Position numbers and translations under genes: made by a program
In this document: positions 8,596-17,033 of the stretch, piece after piece
Layout of the letters: each line of letters starts with the position of its first letter
Position numbering within the stretch: the first letter of the stretch is position 1
DNA from: Actinophytocola sp049647105
GTDB lineage: Bacteria; Actinomycetota; Actinomycetes; Mycobacteriales; Pseudonocardiaceae
Length of the DNA stretch: 64,000 nt
NCBI RefSeq assembly: GCF_049647105.1
Contig: NZ_JBARWZ010000044.1
Location: 62,001-126,000, forward strand
Reading direction: 5' to 3'
Notes under the pieces: model-generated
Told to the model about the DNA's origin: nothing
Seen by the model: only the letters and a program-made list of their open reading frames with translations
Database searches by the model: none

Positions 8596-9782
8596 CCGAG
8601 GCTCTCCCTGAAGGTGACGCCCTTGTCGGCACGGGGCTCGGCGGGCAGCCCGAGGACGCGCTCGCCGATGATGTTGCGCAGGACCTGGTCGGTGCCGCCC
8701 GCGATGGCCATGCCGGGGAGCCCGGCCTGCAGGGTCTGCCAGGTGTCGCTGCCGTCGCGGGACGTCGCGACGCGCGCGTCGTCGCCGAGCACGCGCACCG
8801 CGAGGTCCGCCAGATCGCGTGCCGACCGGGTGCCGGAGAGCTTCCCGGCCGACGCCTCCGGGCCGGGAAGCTCACCCCGGCTGAGCTTCGAGAGCTGGCG
8901 GTAGCCGGTGTACCTGGCGCCGAGCACGGCGACGTACGCGCGGCCTAGCTCCTGCCTGGCCAGCACCTGCCGGTCGGGCGACAACCCGTCCAGGTGCTCC
9001 GCGACGTGCCGGGCGACGGTTTCCGCCCGCGCGCCGATCCCGGTGCCGCCGCCACCGAGCGAGAGGCGCTCGCTCATCAGGGTCGTCAGCGCCACCCGCC
9101 AGCCGTCGCCGACGTCACCGAGCCGCTCGGCGTCGGGGATCACCACGTCGTCGAAGAAGACCTCGTTGAAGTCCGCGCCACCGCTCATCTGCCGCAGCGG
9201 CCGCACCGTGACGCCCGGGGCCCTCATGTCGACGACGAACATGGTCAGCCCTCGGTGCTTGGGCACGTCGGGGTCGGTGCGGGTGAGCAGGATGCCGTAG
9301 TCGGACAGGTGGGCGAGAGTCGTCCAGACCTTCTGCCCGTCGACCCGCCAGTTGCCGTCCTCGCCGAGGACGGCCCTGGTCCGCAGCCCGGCCAGGTCAC
9401 TGCCCGCGGCGGGTTCACTGAACAGCTGACACCAGAGGTCGTCCGCCCGGAGCAACCGCTTGAGGTAGCGCTGCTTCTGGTCGTCGCTGCCGTGCATGAT
9501 CACGGTCGGGCCGCACATGCCGATGCCGATGAGGTTGATCAGCCCTGGGAGGCCGAGCCGGGCCATCTCCTGATCGATGATCGCCTGCTGCATCGGCGTG
9601 CCACCGCGGCCGCCCGCCTCGACAGGCCAGGTGACGCCGACGAACCCGGCGTCGTACAAGGTGGCCTGCCGTGCCCTGGCCACGTCGTCGTTCCGGGAGC
9701 CGAGCTCCTCGCGGTGCCGCTCGAGGAACTCACGTACCTCCGCACGCCATGCGGCTTCTTCCTGGGTGTCGTCGAAGTCCAT
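8592..9782 (-). CDS. Acyl-CoA dehydrogenase, long subunit
   Basis: This is a full-length 396-residue acyl-CoA dehydrogenase that desaturates an acyl-CoA using FAD. The family segments QLFSEPAAGSDLAGLRTRA and WRVDGQKVWTTLAHLSDYG (substrate and flavin binding) and the C-terminal LQAGLPGMAIAGGTDQVLRN are intact. It starts 9 bp after the P450 stop and ends in a 4-bp overlap with the short subunit. Pairing with that subunit suggests a heteromeric dehydrogenase for a bulky acyl-CoA such as a sterol or polyketide-like side chain. The substrate is inferred from operon context only. Confidence 0.88.
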   Translation of the reverse strand: MDFDDTQEEAAWRAEVREFLERHREELGSRNDDVARARQATLYDAGFVGVTWPVEAGGRGGTPMQQAIIDQEMARLGLPGLINLIGIGMCGPTVIMHGSDDQKQRYLKRLLRADDLWCQLFSEPAAGSDLAGLRTRAVLGEDGNWRVDGQKVWTTLAHLSDYGILLTRTDPDVPKHRGLTMFVVDMRAPGVTVRPLRQMSGGADFNEVFFDDVVIPDAERLGDVGDGWRVALTTLMSERLSLGGGGTGIGARAETVARHVAEHLDGLSPDRQVLARQELGRAYVAVLGARYTGYRQLSKLSRGELPGPEASAGKLSGTRSARDLADLAVRVLGDDARVATSRDGSDTWQTLQAGLPGMAIAGGTDQVLRNIIGERVLGLPAEPRADKGVTFRESLG

Positions 9783-9791
9783 CGGCGTTCC

Positions 9792-11138
9792 TCAGTTCCT
9801 GGTCATGGTGATCGGCAGACCGTCCTTGGGGAAGGGCAGGGAGTGGTTGTCCATCGGCGGCACGTAGCCGGGCTCGACGTGCCAGTGGTACTCCCGCAAC
9901 AGCCGGTGCAGGATCGCCTTGACCTCAAGGCCCCCGAAGTTCATCCCGATGCACTTGTGCACGCCGCCGCCGAACGGCATCCACGCGAACCGGTGCGACT
10001 TGTCCTCGCGGCGCTCGGATGAGAACCGGTCCGGGTCGAACGTCTCGGGGTCGGTCCAGTAGTCGGCCATCAGGTGGGTGAACTGGATGCCCAGCGCGAC
10101 GCCGGTGTCCGCCGGGATGCGGACGCCCTGGACGACGGTGTCCTTGACGGTGTGGCGGACCAGCACCGGGACGGGCGCACGCAGCCGGAGTGCCTCACGC
10201 ATCACCAGGTCGATGGCGACCAGCCCTTCCAGCTCCGCCGCCGAGGGGGCCGGGCCGATGGCGAGCGCCTCGGCACGGCAGCGGTCCTGCCAGTCCGGGT
10301 GCTGACCGAGGTACTGCAGCATCGCGGAGGTGGTGATGGTCGAGGTGTCGTGCGCCGCCATCATCAGGAAGACCATGTGGTTGATGACGTCGTCGTCGGT
10401 GAAGCGGTCGCCGTCGTCGGTCTCGATGTGGCAGAGCACCGAGAAGATGTCGTCGGTCTGGTTCGCGCGCTTGGCGGGCAGGTAGTGGCGGAGGAAGCCA
10501 TCGAGCACCTTGCGACCTCGGTAGGCCCGCCCCCACCGGGTGAGGGGCACGTTCGCGCGGATGATGCCCGCCGCGGCCTGGACGCAGGCGATGAAGGCCT
10601 TGTTGACCCGGTCCATCTGCGCCGGGCTGGTGTCGCGCGCACCGCCCATGAACAGGTCGGCCGCGATGTCCAGCGTCAACTGCTTGAGCCGCCAGTGCGC
10701 CGGGAACTCCGTGTCCGCCTGCCAGGTGCTCGTGCCGCGTTCGATGGCCGGGTGCAGCCTGCGTGTGTAGGCCTCGAGCCTCGGCCGGACGAAGGCCTCC
10801 TGCATGATCCGCCGGTGTCCCCTGTGCTCGTCGAAGTCGAGGAGCATGAGGCCACGGTTGAAGAAGGGGCCGACGAGCTGGGACCAGGCGGGCCCGTTGG
10901 CGAAGGCCTTGTCCTTGTTCTGCAGTGCCTCGCCGCAGGCGTCCGGTCCGAGCAGCATCGCCGCGGCGGTCTTGCCGACCGTGCGGAAGGGGGCGACCGG
11001 ACCGTAGCGCTCCCAGTGATGCCGGTAGAGGCCGACCGGATCCTTGGCGTACTCGAGGATCTGACCGATGAACGGCAGGCCGCGGTCCTCGCGGTGCAGT
11101 GTGGGGAGCGGGCGCGGTTCGAGGGTTTCGGCCGTCAT
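9792..11138 (-). CDS. Cytochrome P450
   Basis: This 448-residue P450 has the I-helix oxygen-activation motif AAHDTSTIT, the K-helix EALR and the heme-binding loop WMPFGGGVHKCIGM (axial Cys396). The C-terminal GLEVKAILHRLLREY and long PERF region resemble the CYP51/CYP120/CYP136 group more than soluble biosynthetic P450s. It is the first gene of a four-gene operon ending in an acyl-CoA ligase, so it probably oxidises a terminal methyl of a lipid to start side-chain degradation. A -35/-10 pair with a palindrome in the spacer lies 40-70 bp upstream, and a TetR gene is divergent. Confidence 0.88.
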   Translation of the reverse strand: MTAETLEPRPLPTLHREDRGLPFIGQILEYAKDPVGLYRHHWERYGPVAPFRTVGKTAAAMLLGPDACGEALQNKDKAFANGPAWSQLVGPFFNRGLMLLDFDEHRGHRRIMQEAFVRPRLEAYTRRLHPAIERGTSTWQADTEFPAHWRLKQLTLDIAADLFMGGARDTSPAQMDRVNKAFIACVQAAAGIIRANVPLTRWGRAYRGRKVLDGFLRHYLPAKRANQTDDIFSVLCHIETDDGDRFTDDDVINHMVFLMMAAHDTSTITTSAMLQYLGQHPDWQDRCRAEALAIGPAPSAAELEGLVAIDLVMREALRLRAPVPVLVRHTVKDTVVQGVRIPADTGVALGIQFTHLMADYWTDPETFDPDRFSSERREDKSHRFAWMPFGGGVHKCIGMNFGGLEVKAILHRLLREYHWHVEPGYVPPMDNHSLPFPKDGLPITMTRN

Positions 11139-11176
11139 TGGCTCACCTCGCGCTGGATGTGGCGGCGGTCACGTCC

Positions 11177-11205
11177 AGCCTGATTCAGGAAGGACGTCCT
11201 GTCAA
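11177..11205 (-). promoter_or_regulatory. P450 operon promoter with TetR-operator-like palindrome in the spacer
   Basis: On the minus strand TTGACA (11205-11200) is followed by 17 bases and CAGGCT (11182-11177), a good actinobacterial -35/-10 arrangement. The palindrome AGGACGTCCT (11191-11200) overlaps the end of the -35 box and the spacer. A dimer bound there would block transcription of the P450 operon. The site is about 35 bp upstream of the divergent TetR start, which fits autoregulation. Confidence 0.55.
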
Positions 11206-11234
11206 CCTTGGTCCGTTGTGGCATGGTGGGCGCC

Positions 11235-11846
11235 ATGGCTGGGCAGTCGGGTGTCTACCGGGGCATCAGCGCCGAGGAACGCGCCGCCGCGCGCCGGACC
11301 CGGCTGCTCGATGCCGCGCTCGCGGTGTGGGCGGACCAGGACACGCGAACCACGATGACCGCGGTCTGCGCGGAGGCCGGCCTGTCCGAGCGCTACTTCT
11401 ACGAGAGCTTCGCCGGGTTGGACGCGCTGCTCGAGGCGCTGATGAACGACATCGCCGTGGAGATCGAGGAGACCAGTAGACGCGCCGCGGACAAGGCGGG
11501 CACGGAGCCGGAGGCACGGGTGCGTGCGTCGATCCAGGCGTTCGTGCGGTTGCTGGTCGACGACCCCAGGAAGGGCCGGGTCGCCATCGTGGAGTCGGTC
11601 GCCGTCCCGAAACTGCGACAGCGCCGCACGGAACTCCTGCGCCACCTCGCCCACCAGTCGGCGATCGAGGCACGCGAGTGGCTCGCCCCACGCGCCCGGA
11701 GCGTCGTCGAGGACGAGACCGCGGGCCTGCTCTTCATCGGCGGCATGGCCGAACTCGTCACCGCATGGCTGGACGGCACCCTCAATGCCTCCGCCGACGA
11801 GGTCGTGGACGCGGCGTCGCGTGCCCTGCTTGGCCTCTACCGCTGA
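11235..11846 (+). CDS. TetR-family transcriptional regulator
   Basis: This 203-residue protein has an N-terminal HTH: RTRLLDAALAVWADQ, then MTAVCAEAGLSERYFYESFAG, the usual recognition-helix signature ending in Y-F. A ligand-binding helical domain follows, with conserved RRTELLRHLAHQ and a C-terminal AELVTAWLDG dimer-type helix. I chose ATG 11235 (GGTGGG just upstream) over GTG 11208, which would run through the divergent promoter. It is divergent from the P450/FadE/FadD operon and most likely represses it until an acyl-CoA or steroid-like intermediate binds. The ligand is unknown. Confidence 0.85.
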   Translation: MAGQSGVYRGISAEERAAARRTRLLDAALAVWADQDTRTTMTAVCAEAGLSERYFYESFAGLDALLEALMNDIAVEIEETSRRAADKAGTEPEARVRASIQAFVRLLVDDPRKGRVAIVESVAVPKLRQRRTELLRHLAHQSAIEAREWLAPRARSVVEDETAGLLFIGGMAELVTAWLDGTLNASADEVVDAASRALLGLYR

Positions 11847-12120
11847 GCTTGGTCCTTGGGACAACCCGGTCCGCCGACGCCTTCCGGAACCGCACCCCAT
11901 GCCCGGCAGCGATGTCCTCTGAAATCAGGCCACATGTCGTGTGCAGCCAGTACGGACAATCCGCTGTTCCGTCCGGCGGAACAGCGACTCGACACCGGCA
12001 CATCGCACTGAGGCGGTGAGAGCGGCCACTGATGCGATTGCTCGGTGGCGACCCAAGCCGAAGGATTTCCAGTCATGTCACGACCCCCTATGGAACCGCG
12101 AGCGCGCCAGGAACGGTCAA

Positions 12121-12472
12121 CTACAACGGATCGGCCTGCACCATCTCGGCGGCAGCCCTGGTGGAACTGCTCGACACGGTATCGGACCTGCTCGCCCCCA
12201 ATCCCCTTGCTCGAATACTTTTTTTGAATGTTATCAATGGCATACTCACCGTTGGTTCGCCGTACTGCGGGAGTACGAGCTTGTCGGTACTTTTCGTGGA
12301 CATTGACGTCAATTGCCCGACATGAGAACAGGGCAGCCGGTAAATGTAGCGAATGGCGTGGACGACGCACTCGGATGCGACTTGGATGTCCACTGCCGGG
12401 AGAGCGTCCACCAAGCGTTCCGCTAATCGGAACACAGCTCTGTCGACGTTCGACGTGATCGGTAGGTGCATG
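12121..12472 (-). CDS. Small hypothetical protein with three-helix-bundle-like N-terminus (possibly decaying)
   Basis: This 116-residue frame starts at ATG 12472. Its first half, with FRLAERLVDALPAVD and SECVVHAIRYIY, has the helix pattern of the small actinobacterial three-helix-bundle dimerization proteins. From about residue 50 the sequence is Ser/Thr-rich and codon use becomes AT-rich (a TTA, several AAA and AGT), unlike the neighbours. That could mean a frameshifted or decaying tail, or recent acquisition. No Shine-Dalgarno stands out. It lies alone in a 770-bp stretch between the TetR gene and a secreted protein gene; I see nothing else in that stretch. Confidence 0.35.
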
Positions 12473-12618
12473 GTTGGTGTGCCGGTCGGCGGCACGCGTG
12501 GTATCCGGCAGGCGCGCTGTGTGCCTACAGTCGTTCGCGCCTGTATCCGCAGGTTCCGGCGGTCCAACCTGAAGCTGGGGCTCTCGGGGGCCGACAGGTC
12601 ATGATTCGAGGAGTGCCC

Positions 12619-13893
12619 ATGAACGTTGGCACAGTTAGACGTCTGCTCGCCAGAGCCGGTGTGCTGGCATTGTTCGCCGGGATGTTGACGGCCGCCGGGG
12701 CCGCGCCGGCGAACGCGTTCGACACGAACACGTGCCTGTGGCACGGCAGCTACGCCCCCGACGGACCCGACAACGACATGTACTTCGACTCCGGCATCGG
12801 CTACTGGTCGGCGAAGTTCACCATCCCGACCGGCGCCAGGGTGTTCCTCGACGGGCAGTACCCGCACAGCCGCGCCTTGTCCTACAACGTGTATGCCACG
12901 ACCGCTTCCTCGACGATCGCGTCGTCGATCAACGACGTCGACATCCACCCCGACGCCGACAGCTCGGTCAACCCATTCGTCGCCGGCAACGCCCGCAACG
13001 CCAGCCTGCGCAACTACACGCTGGAAGTGGTGCCCGGCAACGTGCCAGGGGGCGGACCCGCGACCAACACGATCTACTCCGGTACCAGCAACCGCACCGT
13101 CACGATGCTGATGCGTATCACCGTGCCCGACGCCGCGGGCGGCGTCACCGGCGGCGTCGCCCTGCCCGACATCATCGTCCAGAACGCCGACAACAGCACC
13201 ACCACGGGTAGCGCGGCCTGCACCGCCGTGCAGGCATCGACCAGTGCGCTGAGCATCACGCTGCCCAACCTCATCACCTACCCCGTGTACGCGCTCGCCT
13301 CCCCGCTGACGAGTCCGACCACCTGGCAGAACACCCTCGTGGTCGCGATGGGCGCCACCATCCAGCTGTACGGCACCATCGGTAACACCTACCTCACCGC
13401 GCGGCTGCACCGCAGCCTCGGCACCGTCGTCAAGCTCACCGGCAAGGTCCCCACCACACCACCCACGCTGGGCGGCGACACGACCATGGGCACCGGACAG
13501 GTGCGCTACTGGTCACTGTGCATGTACGAACTCGGCTCCGGAGCTGTCACCCCGTGCGTACACGACCAAATCATCACCACCGACAGCAGCGGCAACTACA
13601 CCATCGCGGTCAGCCGCACCGCCGACAAGCCGAGCAACGCCACCGCCGCGTGCGGCAAGAACTGGCTGCAATGGTCCAACAACGGCAACGGCATGAGCGG
13701 GCTGTACGCCGACGCCAATGACGGCACGCTCGTGCTGCGCAACCTCTACCCCGACCCGAGCTTCACCCAGGACATCAGCGACCTCGGCCTACCCTTCGTC
13801 CAGATCCCCGCGGGCGGCACCACCGCCATGGGCAACTACCTACCCACCGGCACCTACACCACCAAGTCCGGCTTCGAAGCCCTCGGCTGCTGA
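12619..13893 (+). CDS. Secreted protein of unknown function
   Basis: This 424-residue protein has a clear signal peptide: RRLLARAGVLALFAGMLTAAG, ending at APANA. Start ATG 12619 is fixed by GAGGAG five bases upstream. The mature part begins FDTNTCLWHGSYAPDG and has a conserved-looking segment, GYWSAKFTIPTGARVFLDG then PHSRALSYNVYATT, with a later DVDIHPDADSSVNPF. These resemble segments of the DUF1254/DUF1214 type, suggesting a beta-rich fold. Cysteines at the C-terminal half (SLCMYE, TPCVHD, ATAACGK, ALGC end) may form disulfides. I do not recognise an enzyme. It stands alone, followed by a strong terminator. Confidence 0.72.
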   Translation: MNVGTVRRLLARAGVLALFAGMLTAAGAAPANAFDTNTCLWHGSYAPDGPDNDMYFDSGIGYWSAKFTIPTGARVFLDGQYPHSRALSYNVYATTASSTIASSINDVDIHPDADSSVNPFVAGNARNASLRNYTLEVVPGNVPGGGPATNTIYSGTSNRTVTMLMRITVPDAAGGVTGGVALPDIIVQNADNSTTTGSAACTAVQASTSALSITLPNLITYPVYALASPLTSPTTWQNTLVVAMGATIQLYGTIGNTYLTARLHRSLGTVVKLTGKVPTTPPTLGGDTTMGTGQVRYWSLCMYELGSGAVTPCVHDQIITTDSSGNYTIAVSRTADKPSNATAACGKNWLQWSNNGNGMSGLYADANDGTLVLRNLYPDPSFTQDISDLGLPFVQIPAGGTTAMGNYLPTGTYTTKSGFEALGC

Positions 13894-13900
13894 CCACCTC

Positions 13901-13939
13901 GACCCGTGCCCCGCGGCCCGCCACCGCGGGGCACGGGTC
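13901..13939 (+). terminator. Rho-independent-type hairpin after the secreted protein gene
   Basis: There is a perfect 16-bp stem GACCCGTGCCCCGCGG (13901-13916) with its complement at 13924-13939 and a 7-base loop, starting 7 bp after the stop. No U-tract follows, as is usual in actinobacteria. Confidence 0.75.
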
Positions 13940-13991
13940 ACGCCATCGACGAATGCCATGCCCTAGTTCTCCGCCAACGGTCGAGAACAAT

Positions 13992-14025
13992 GTGCCGGCG
14001 CGGAGCCGGGGCTCCGCGCCGGCAC
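13992..14025 (-). terminator. Hairpin terminator after the HPF-like gene
   Basis: There is a perfect 15-bp stem GTGCCGGCGCGGAGC (13992-14006), loop CGGG, and its complement at 14011-14025. It lies 6 bp past the minus-strand HPF-like stop. With the previous hairpin it separates two convergent genes. Confidence 0.72.
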
Positions 14026-14031
14026 GGGCCG

Positions 14032-14391
14032 TCAGTTCAGCTCGTCCTCATCGGCGGGCATGTGGCGGATGGACTCGCCGCCCTTGTGGTCGTGTGCGCG
14101 CGAGTACTTGGTGTCCAGCACCTTCTCCAACTTCAGTGCGGCACCGCTGTACGCGTCGTCCACCGAACCCGCGTGATGGGTCACCGCGACCGGCTGCGCG
14201 CCGGCGGGACGGGCCTCGATCACGCAACGTTTGTCCTCGGACCGGCCGGCCGCGTCCTCACTGAAATGGACCTCCACGCGGGTCAACCACCGGTCGAACC
14301 GGGACAGGCTCGACGCCAGCTCGGTCGTCACGTAGGTGGCCAGTCCTTCGCCACCATGGATGTTGTGGTCGGTGTTGACCTGGATCTGCAC
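14032..14391 (-). CDS. HPF/RaiA-family ribosome-associated protein
   Basis: This 119-residue protein matches the short ribosome hibernation-factor fold. It opens VQIQVNTDHNI, followed by an amphipathic helix ending FDRWLTRVEVHFSED, then KRCVIEARPAG, VTHHAGSVDDAYSGA and a helix ALKLEKVLD. Proteins of this family bind the small ribosomal subunit in slow growth. The C-terminal dimerization domain of long HPF is absent, so any effect would be through the RaiA-like domain alone. GTG 14391 is preferred because GGAGGG lies 7 bases upstream. It ends at a strong hairpin. Confidence 0.75.
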   Translation of the reverse strand: MQIQVNTDHNIHGGEGLATYVTTELASSLSRFDRWLTRVEVHFSEDAAGRSEDKRCVIEARPAGAQPVAVTHHAGSVDDAYSGAALKLEKVLDTKYSRAHDHKGGESIRHMPADEDELN

Positions 14392-14504
14392 GAACACCCT
14401 CCAACGGTCTGCGACATGTTGGTCAGCAACGGTACTCCGCGACCGGCGACCCGGCTGGACGGAAGAATGGGCCGAACCGCACGCGTGATGGAGAGGAGGC
14501 CGAG

Positions 14505-15188
14505 GTGGCCGAGACGACAGTGGAAGCGACGACCGTGGCCGAGGTGCTGGCCGAACTGGCCACGCTCGAGGACCGGAAGGTCCGCGCGGTGAACGAGAAA
14601 CACGGTGACGACCACGGTGTGAACCTCGGCAGGCTGCGCGCGGTCGCGAAGCGGCTGAAGACCCAGCAGGAGCTCGCGTGCCTGCTCTGGGAGACGGGTG
14701 ACACCGCGGCGAGGCTGCTGGCACTCCTGATCTGCCGCCCGAAGGCGTTCGAGCGCGCCGAGCTGGACGCCATGTTGCGCGAGGCGCGCACCCCCAAGGT
14801 GCACGACTGGCTCGTGAACTACGTGGTGAAGAAGAACCCGCACGCCGAACAGCTGCGCATGGCCTGGTCCGCCGATCCGGATCCGGTGGTCGCGAGCGCG
14901 GGCTGGGCGCTGACCACCGACCGCGTGGCCAAGAAGCCCGATGGCCTCGACCTCGCCGGACTGCTCGACGTCATCGAGGCGGAGCTGCGTGACGCGCCGG
15001 ATCGCCTGCAGTGGGCGATGAACCACTGCCTGGCCCAGATCGGGATCGAGCACACCGGGTACCGCGCCCGTGCCATCGACATCGGTGAACGCCTGCAGGT
15101 ACTCAGGGACTACCCGACTCCCCCGAACTGCACGTCTCCGTACGCGCCCATCTGGATCAGCGAGATGGTGCGTCGGCAATCTGACTAG
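14505..15188 (+). CDS. DNA alkylation repair protein (AlkD-like)
   Basis: This 227-residue all-helical protein has the HEAT-like repeat organisation of AlkC/AlkD DNA glycosylases. Conserved segments include GVNLGRLRAVAKRLKTQQELACLLWETG, which carries the RxxAK-type helix (the stretch runs beyond the quoted start), ARLLALLICRPK, VHDWLVNYVVKKNP and PDPVVASAGWALTT. Such enzymes excise N3- and N7-alkylated purines without base flipping. Start GTG 14505 is supported by GGAGG about 10 bases upstream. Its TAG stop lies at the left end of the 163-bp inverted-repeat element. Confidence 0.75.
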   Translation: MAETTVEATTVAEVLAELATLEDRKVRAVNEKHGDDHGVNLGRLRAVAKRLKTQQELACLLWETGDTAARLLALLICRPKAFERAELDAMLREARTPKVHDWLVNYVVKKNPHAEQLRMAWSADPDPVVASAGWALTTDRVAKKPDGLDLAGLLDVIEAELRDAPDRLQWAMNHCLAQIGIEHTGYRARAIDIGERLQVLRDYPTPPNCTSPYAPIWISEMVRRQSD

Positions 15189-15350
15189 TGCCCCGTCAAG
15201 GTGAAGTGGGTCGTTATCCGTGGATCCAGGTGGTCGCCGGCAAGGCGCGGGGAAGCCGCTCGTACCGGGTTGTACTTGGGCTTTCCCGCAACGCCGTCAG
15301 CGGCCGCCTGGGCCGTGGAGAAACGTGCCCTCTTCGCCTTGACGGGGCAC
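15188..15350. repeat. 163-bp element bounded by 19-bp terminal inverted repeats (MITE-like)
   Basis: GTGCCCCGTCAAGGTGAAG (15188-15206) is repeated inverted as CTTCGCCTTGACGGGGCAC (15332-15350) with one mismatch. The interior has no coding signal that I trust. The size and ends suit a non-autonomous insertion or a large RNA hairpin. It sits exactly at the stop of the AlkD-like gene and upstream of the kinase gene, so it may separate or regulate them. No clear target duplication is visible. Confidence 0.5.
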
Positions 15351-15402
15351 AAGTAGTACTCCCGGGCCGCCGGCCGCCGACCTGGTTGCTAGCGTGTGCG
15401 CG

Positions 15403-17019
15403 GTGTCAGAGCGAGGACGGACCGGGCTCGTCGTGGACGGCCGGTTCGAGCTGCTTGAGCGGCTGGGCAGCGGTGGGATGGGAACGGTGTGGCGCGCCCG
15501 TGACGTGGGCCTGCACCGCGAGGTCGCCATCAAAGAGGTGCGCCCGGCCGACGCCGCGCTGTTCGAGAACAACCCCGCGCTGGCCGCCCAGCAGCGGGAG
15601 CGCGTGCTGCGCGAGTCCCGTGCGCTCGCCCGGCTGCAGCACCCGAACGTCGTGTCGATCTACCAGATCATCGACTCGGACGACTCGCCGTACCCGTGGA
15701 TCGTCATGGAGCTGGTCCGCGGCATGCCGCTGGACGCCCGGCTCCACGACGGCGCGCTCGCGCCGGCGGAGGCCGCCCGCATCGGGCGGGACGTGCTCGG
15801 GGCGCTGCGCGCGGCGCACGCGGCAGGCATCCTGCACCGCGACGTCAAGCCGGGCAACGTCCTGCTGCGACCGGACGGCAGCGCCGTGCTCACGGACTTC
15901 GGTATCGCCGCTCTGCACGACTCCGCCCAGCTCACCGCGACCGGCGAGTTGATCGGCTCCCCGGAGTACATCGCGCCGGAGCGGCTGCTCGGCGACGAGA
16001 CCAAGACCGCGTCGGACTTCTGGTCACTCGCGATGCTGCTGTACGTGGCCGTCGAGGGCTACAACCCGATGCGCCGCGCGACCACGATGGCCACCCTCGC
16101 CGCGGTGATGACCGAGCCGGTCCCGCCGCCACGGCGCGCGGGCGCGCTCGGCCACGCCCTCAGCGCGGTCCTCGTTCCCGAGCCCGCCGCCCGGCCCACC
16201 GGCGAGCAGCTCGACCGGATGCTCGCGGCTGCCGAGCAAGGGCCGGTCGGGCCGCTCGGGCCGCCAACCCCGGCCGGGCCCGCGTTCCCCGCACCGTCCA
16301 GCGGGCCGTGGCACCAGCAGCAGTACCCCGCCTACCAGCACCCCCATCCGATCCCAGCGCCCGCACGCAAGCACGTCGGTCCCGTGGTGTTCTCGCTGAC
16401 CGCGGTGGCGCTGGTCGTCGTGGCCGCGCTGGTGGTCATCCCCAACCTTGGCTCGAAGGACGACCCGTCGGACACCGGCACAGGCTCGCAGGGCACGCAG
16501 GTCGCCACCCTGCCGAACATCAACGGGTCCGCCGGCCCGCCGCCGACGGAGACGACCACGGAGACGACCGCAGCACAGCAGGAGGACCTGCTCACCCCGG
16601 CAGGCGCGCGTAAAGCGGTGAACGCGCTGAGCGAGGTGATGGGCACCGGCCTGGTCTCCGAGCTGACCCTCTATCCGGACCGCGCGATAGCGACCGCGCC
16701 TTCCCCTGCGGTGAAGAACGGCTTCGACGACTTCGAGTACAGCGACGGCACCGCCACCAAGGTGGGGCCGGACACGGTGGACGCCGACCGTGCCGTGCTC
16801 GACCTCAACGTGGTCAACTGGGACGCGCTGCCCGGCTTGTGGGAGCAGGCGGAGAAGGACCTGGGCATCGACAAGCCCACCCTGCGCTACGTGGTCGTGG
16901 ACACCGACATCATCGACGGCACCCCGTCGATGAAGCTGTATCTCAGCGACGACTACGGCGTCGCCTACCTCCTCACGAACCTCGACGGCGGCGTGCTCGA
17001 TCTCTACCCCCGCGAATGA
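15403..17019 (+). CDS. Membrane Ser/Thr protein kinase (Pkn-type)
   Basis: This 538-residue eukaryotic-type kinase has glycine loop LGSGGMG (21-27), ATP lysine in EVAIKEV (Lys44), catalytic loop LHRDVKPGN, DFG motif LTDFGIA and activation-segment end SPEYIAPERL. A proline-rich juxtamembrane linker leads to one transmembrane helix (LTAVALVVVAALVVIP). The extracellular C-terminal domain of about 170 residues has no PASTA repeats and probably senses an unknown signal. GTG 15403 is used; GTG 15394 is three codons upstream. No phosphatase or substrate gene is adjacent. Confidence 0.9.
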   Translation: MSERGRTGLVVDGRFELLERLGSGGMGTVWRARDVGLHREVAIKEVRPADAALFENNPALAAQQRERVLRESRALARLQHPNVVSIYQIIDSDDSPYPWIVMELVRGMPLDARLHDGALAPAEAARIGRDVLGALRAAHAAGILHRDVKPGNVLLRPDGSAVLTDFGIAALHDSAQLTATGELIGSPEYIAPERLLGDETKTASDFWSLAMLLYVAVEGYNPMRRATTMATLAAVMTEPVPPPRRAGALGHALSAVLVPEPAARPTGEQLDRMLAAAEQGPVGPLGPPTPAGPAFPAPSSGPWHQQQYPAYQHPHPIPAPARKHVGPVVFSLTAVALVVVAALVVIPNLGSKDDPSDTGTGSQGTQVATLPNINGSAGPPPTETTTETTAAQQEDLLTPAGARKAVNALSEVMGTGLVSELTLYPDRAIATAPSPAVKNGFDDFEYSDGTATKVGPDTVDADRAVLDLNVVNWDALPGLWEQAEKDLGIDKPTLRYVVVDTDIIDGTPSMKLYLSDDYGVAYLLTNLDGGVLDLYPRE

Positions 17020-17033
17020 GTCCCTGGCCCGGG

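Noticed and set aside
12473..13410. Upstream extension of the small minus-strand gene at 12121 (429 codons in all)
   Set aside because: The part beyond ATG 12472 is antisense to the secreted protein gene and has shadow composition.
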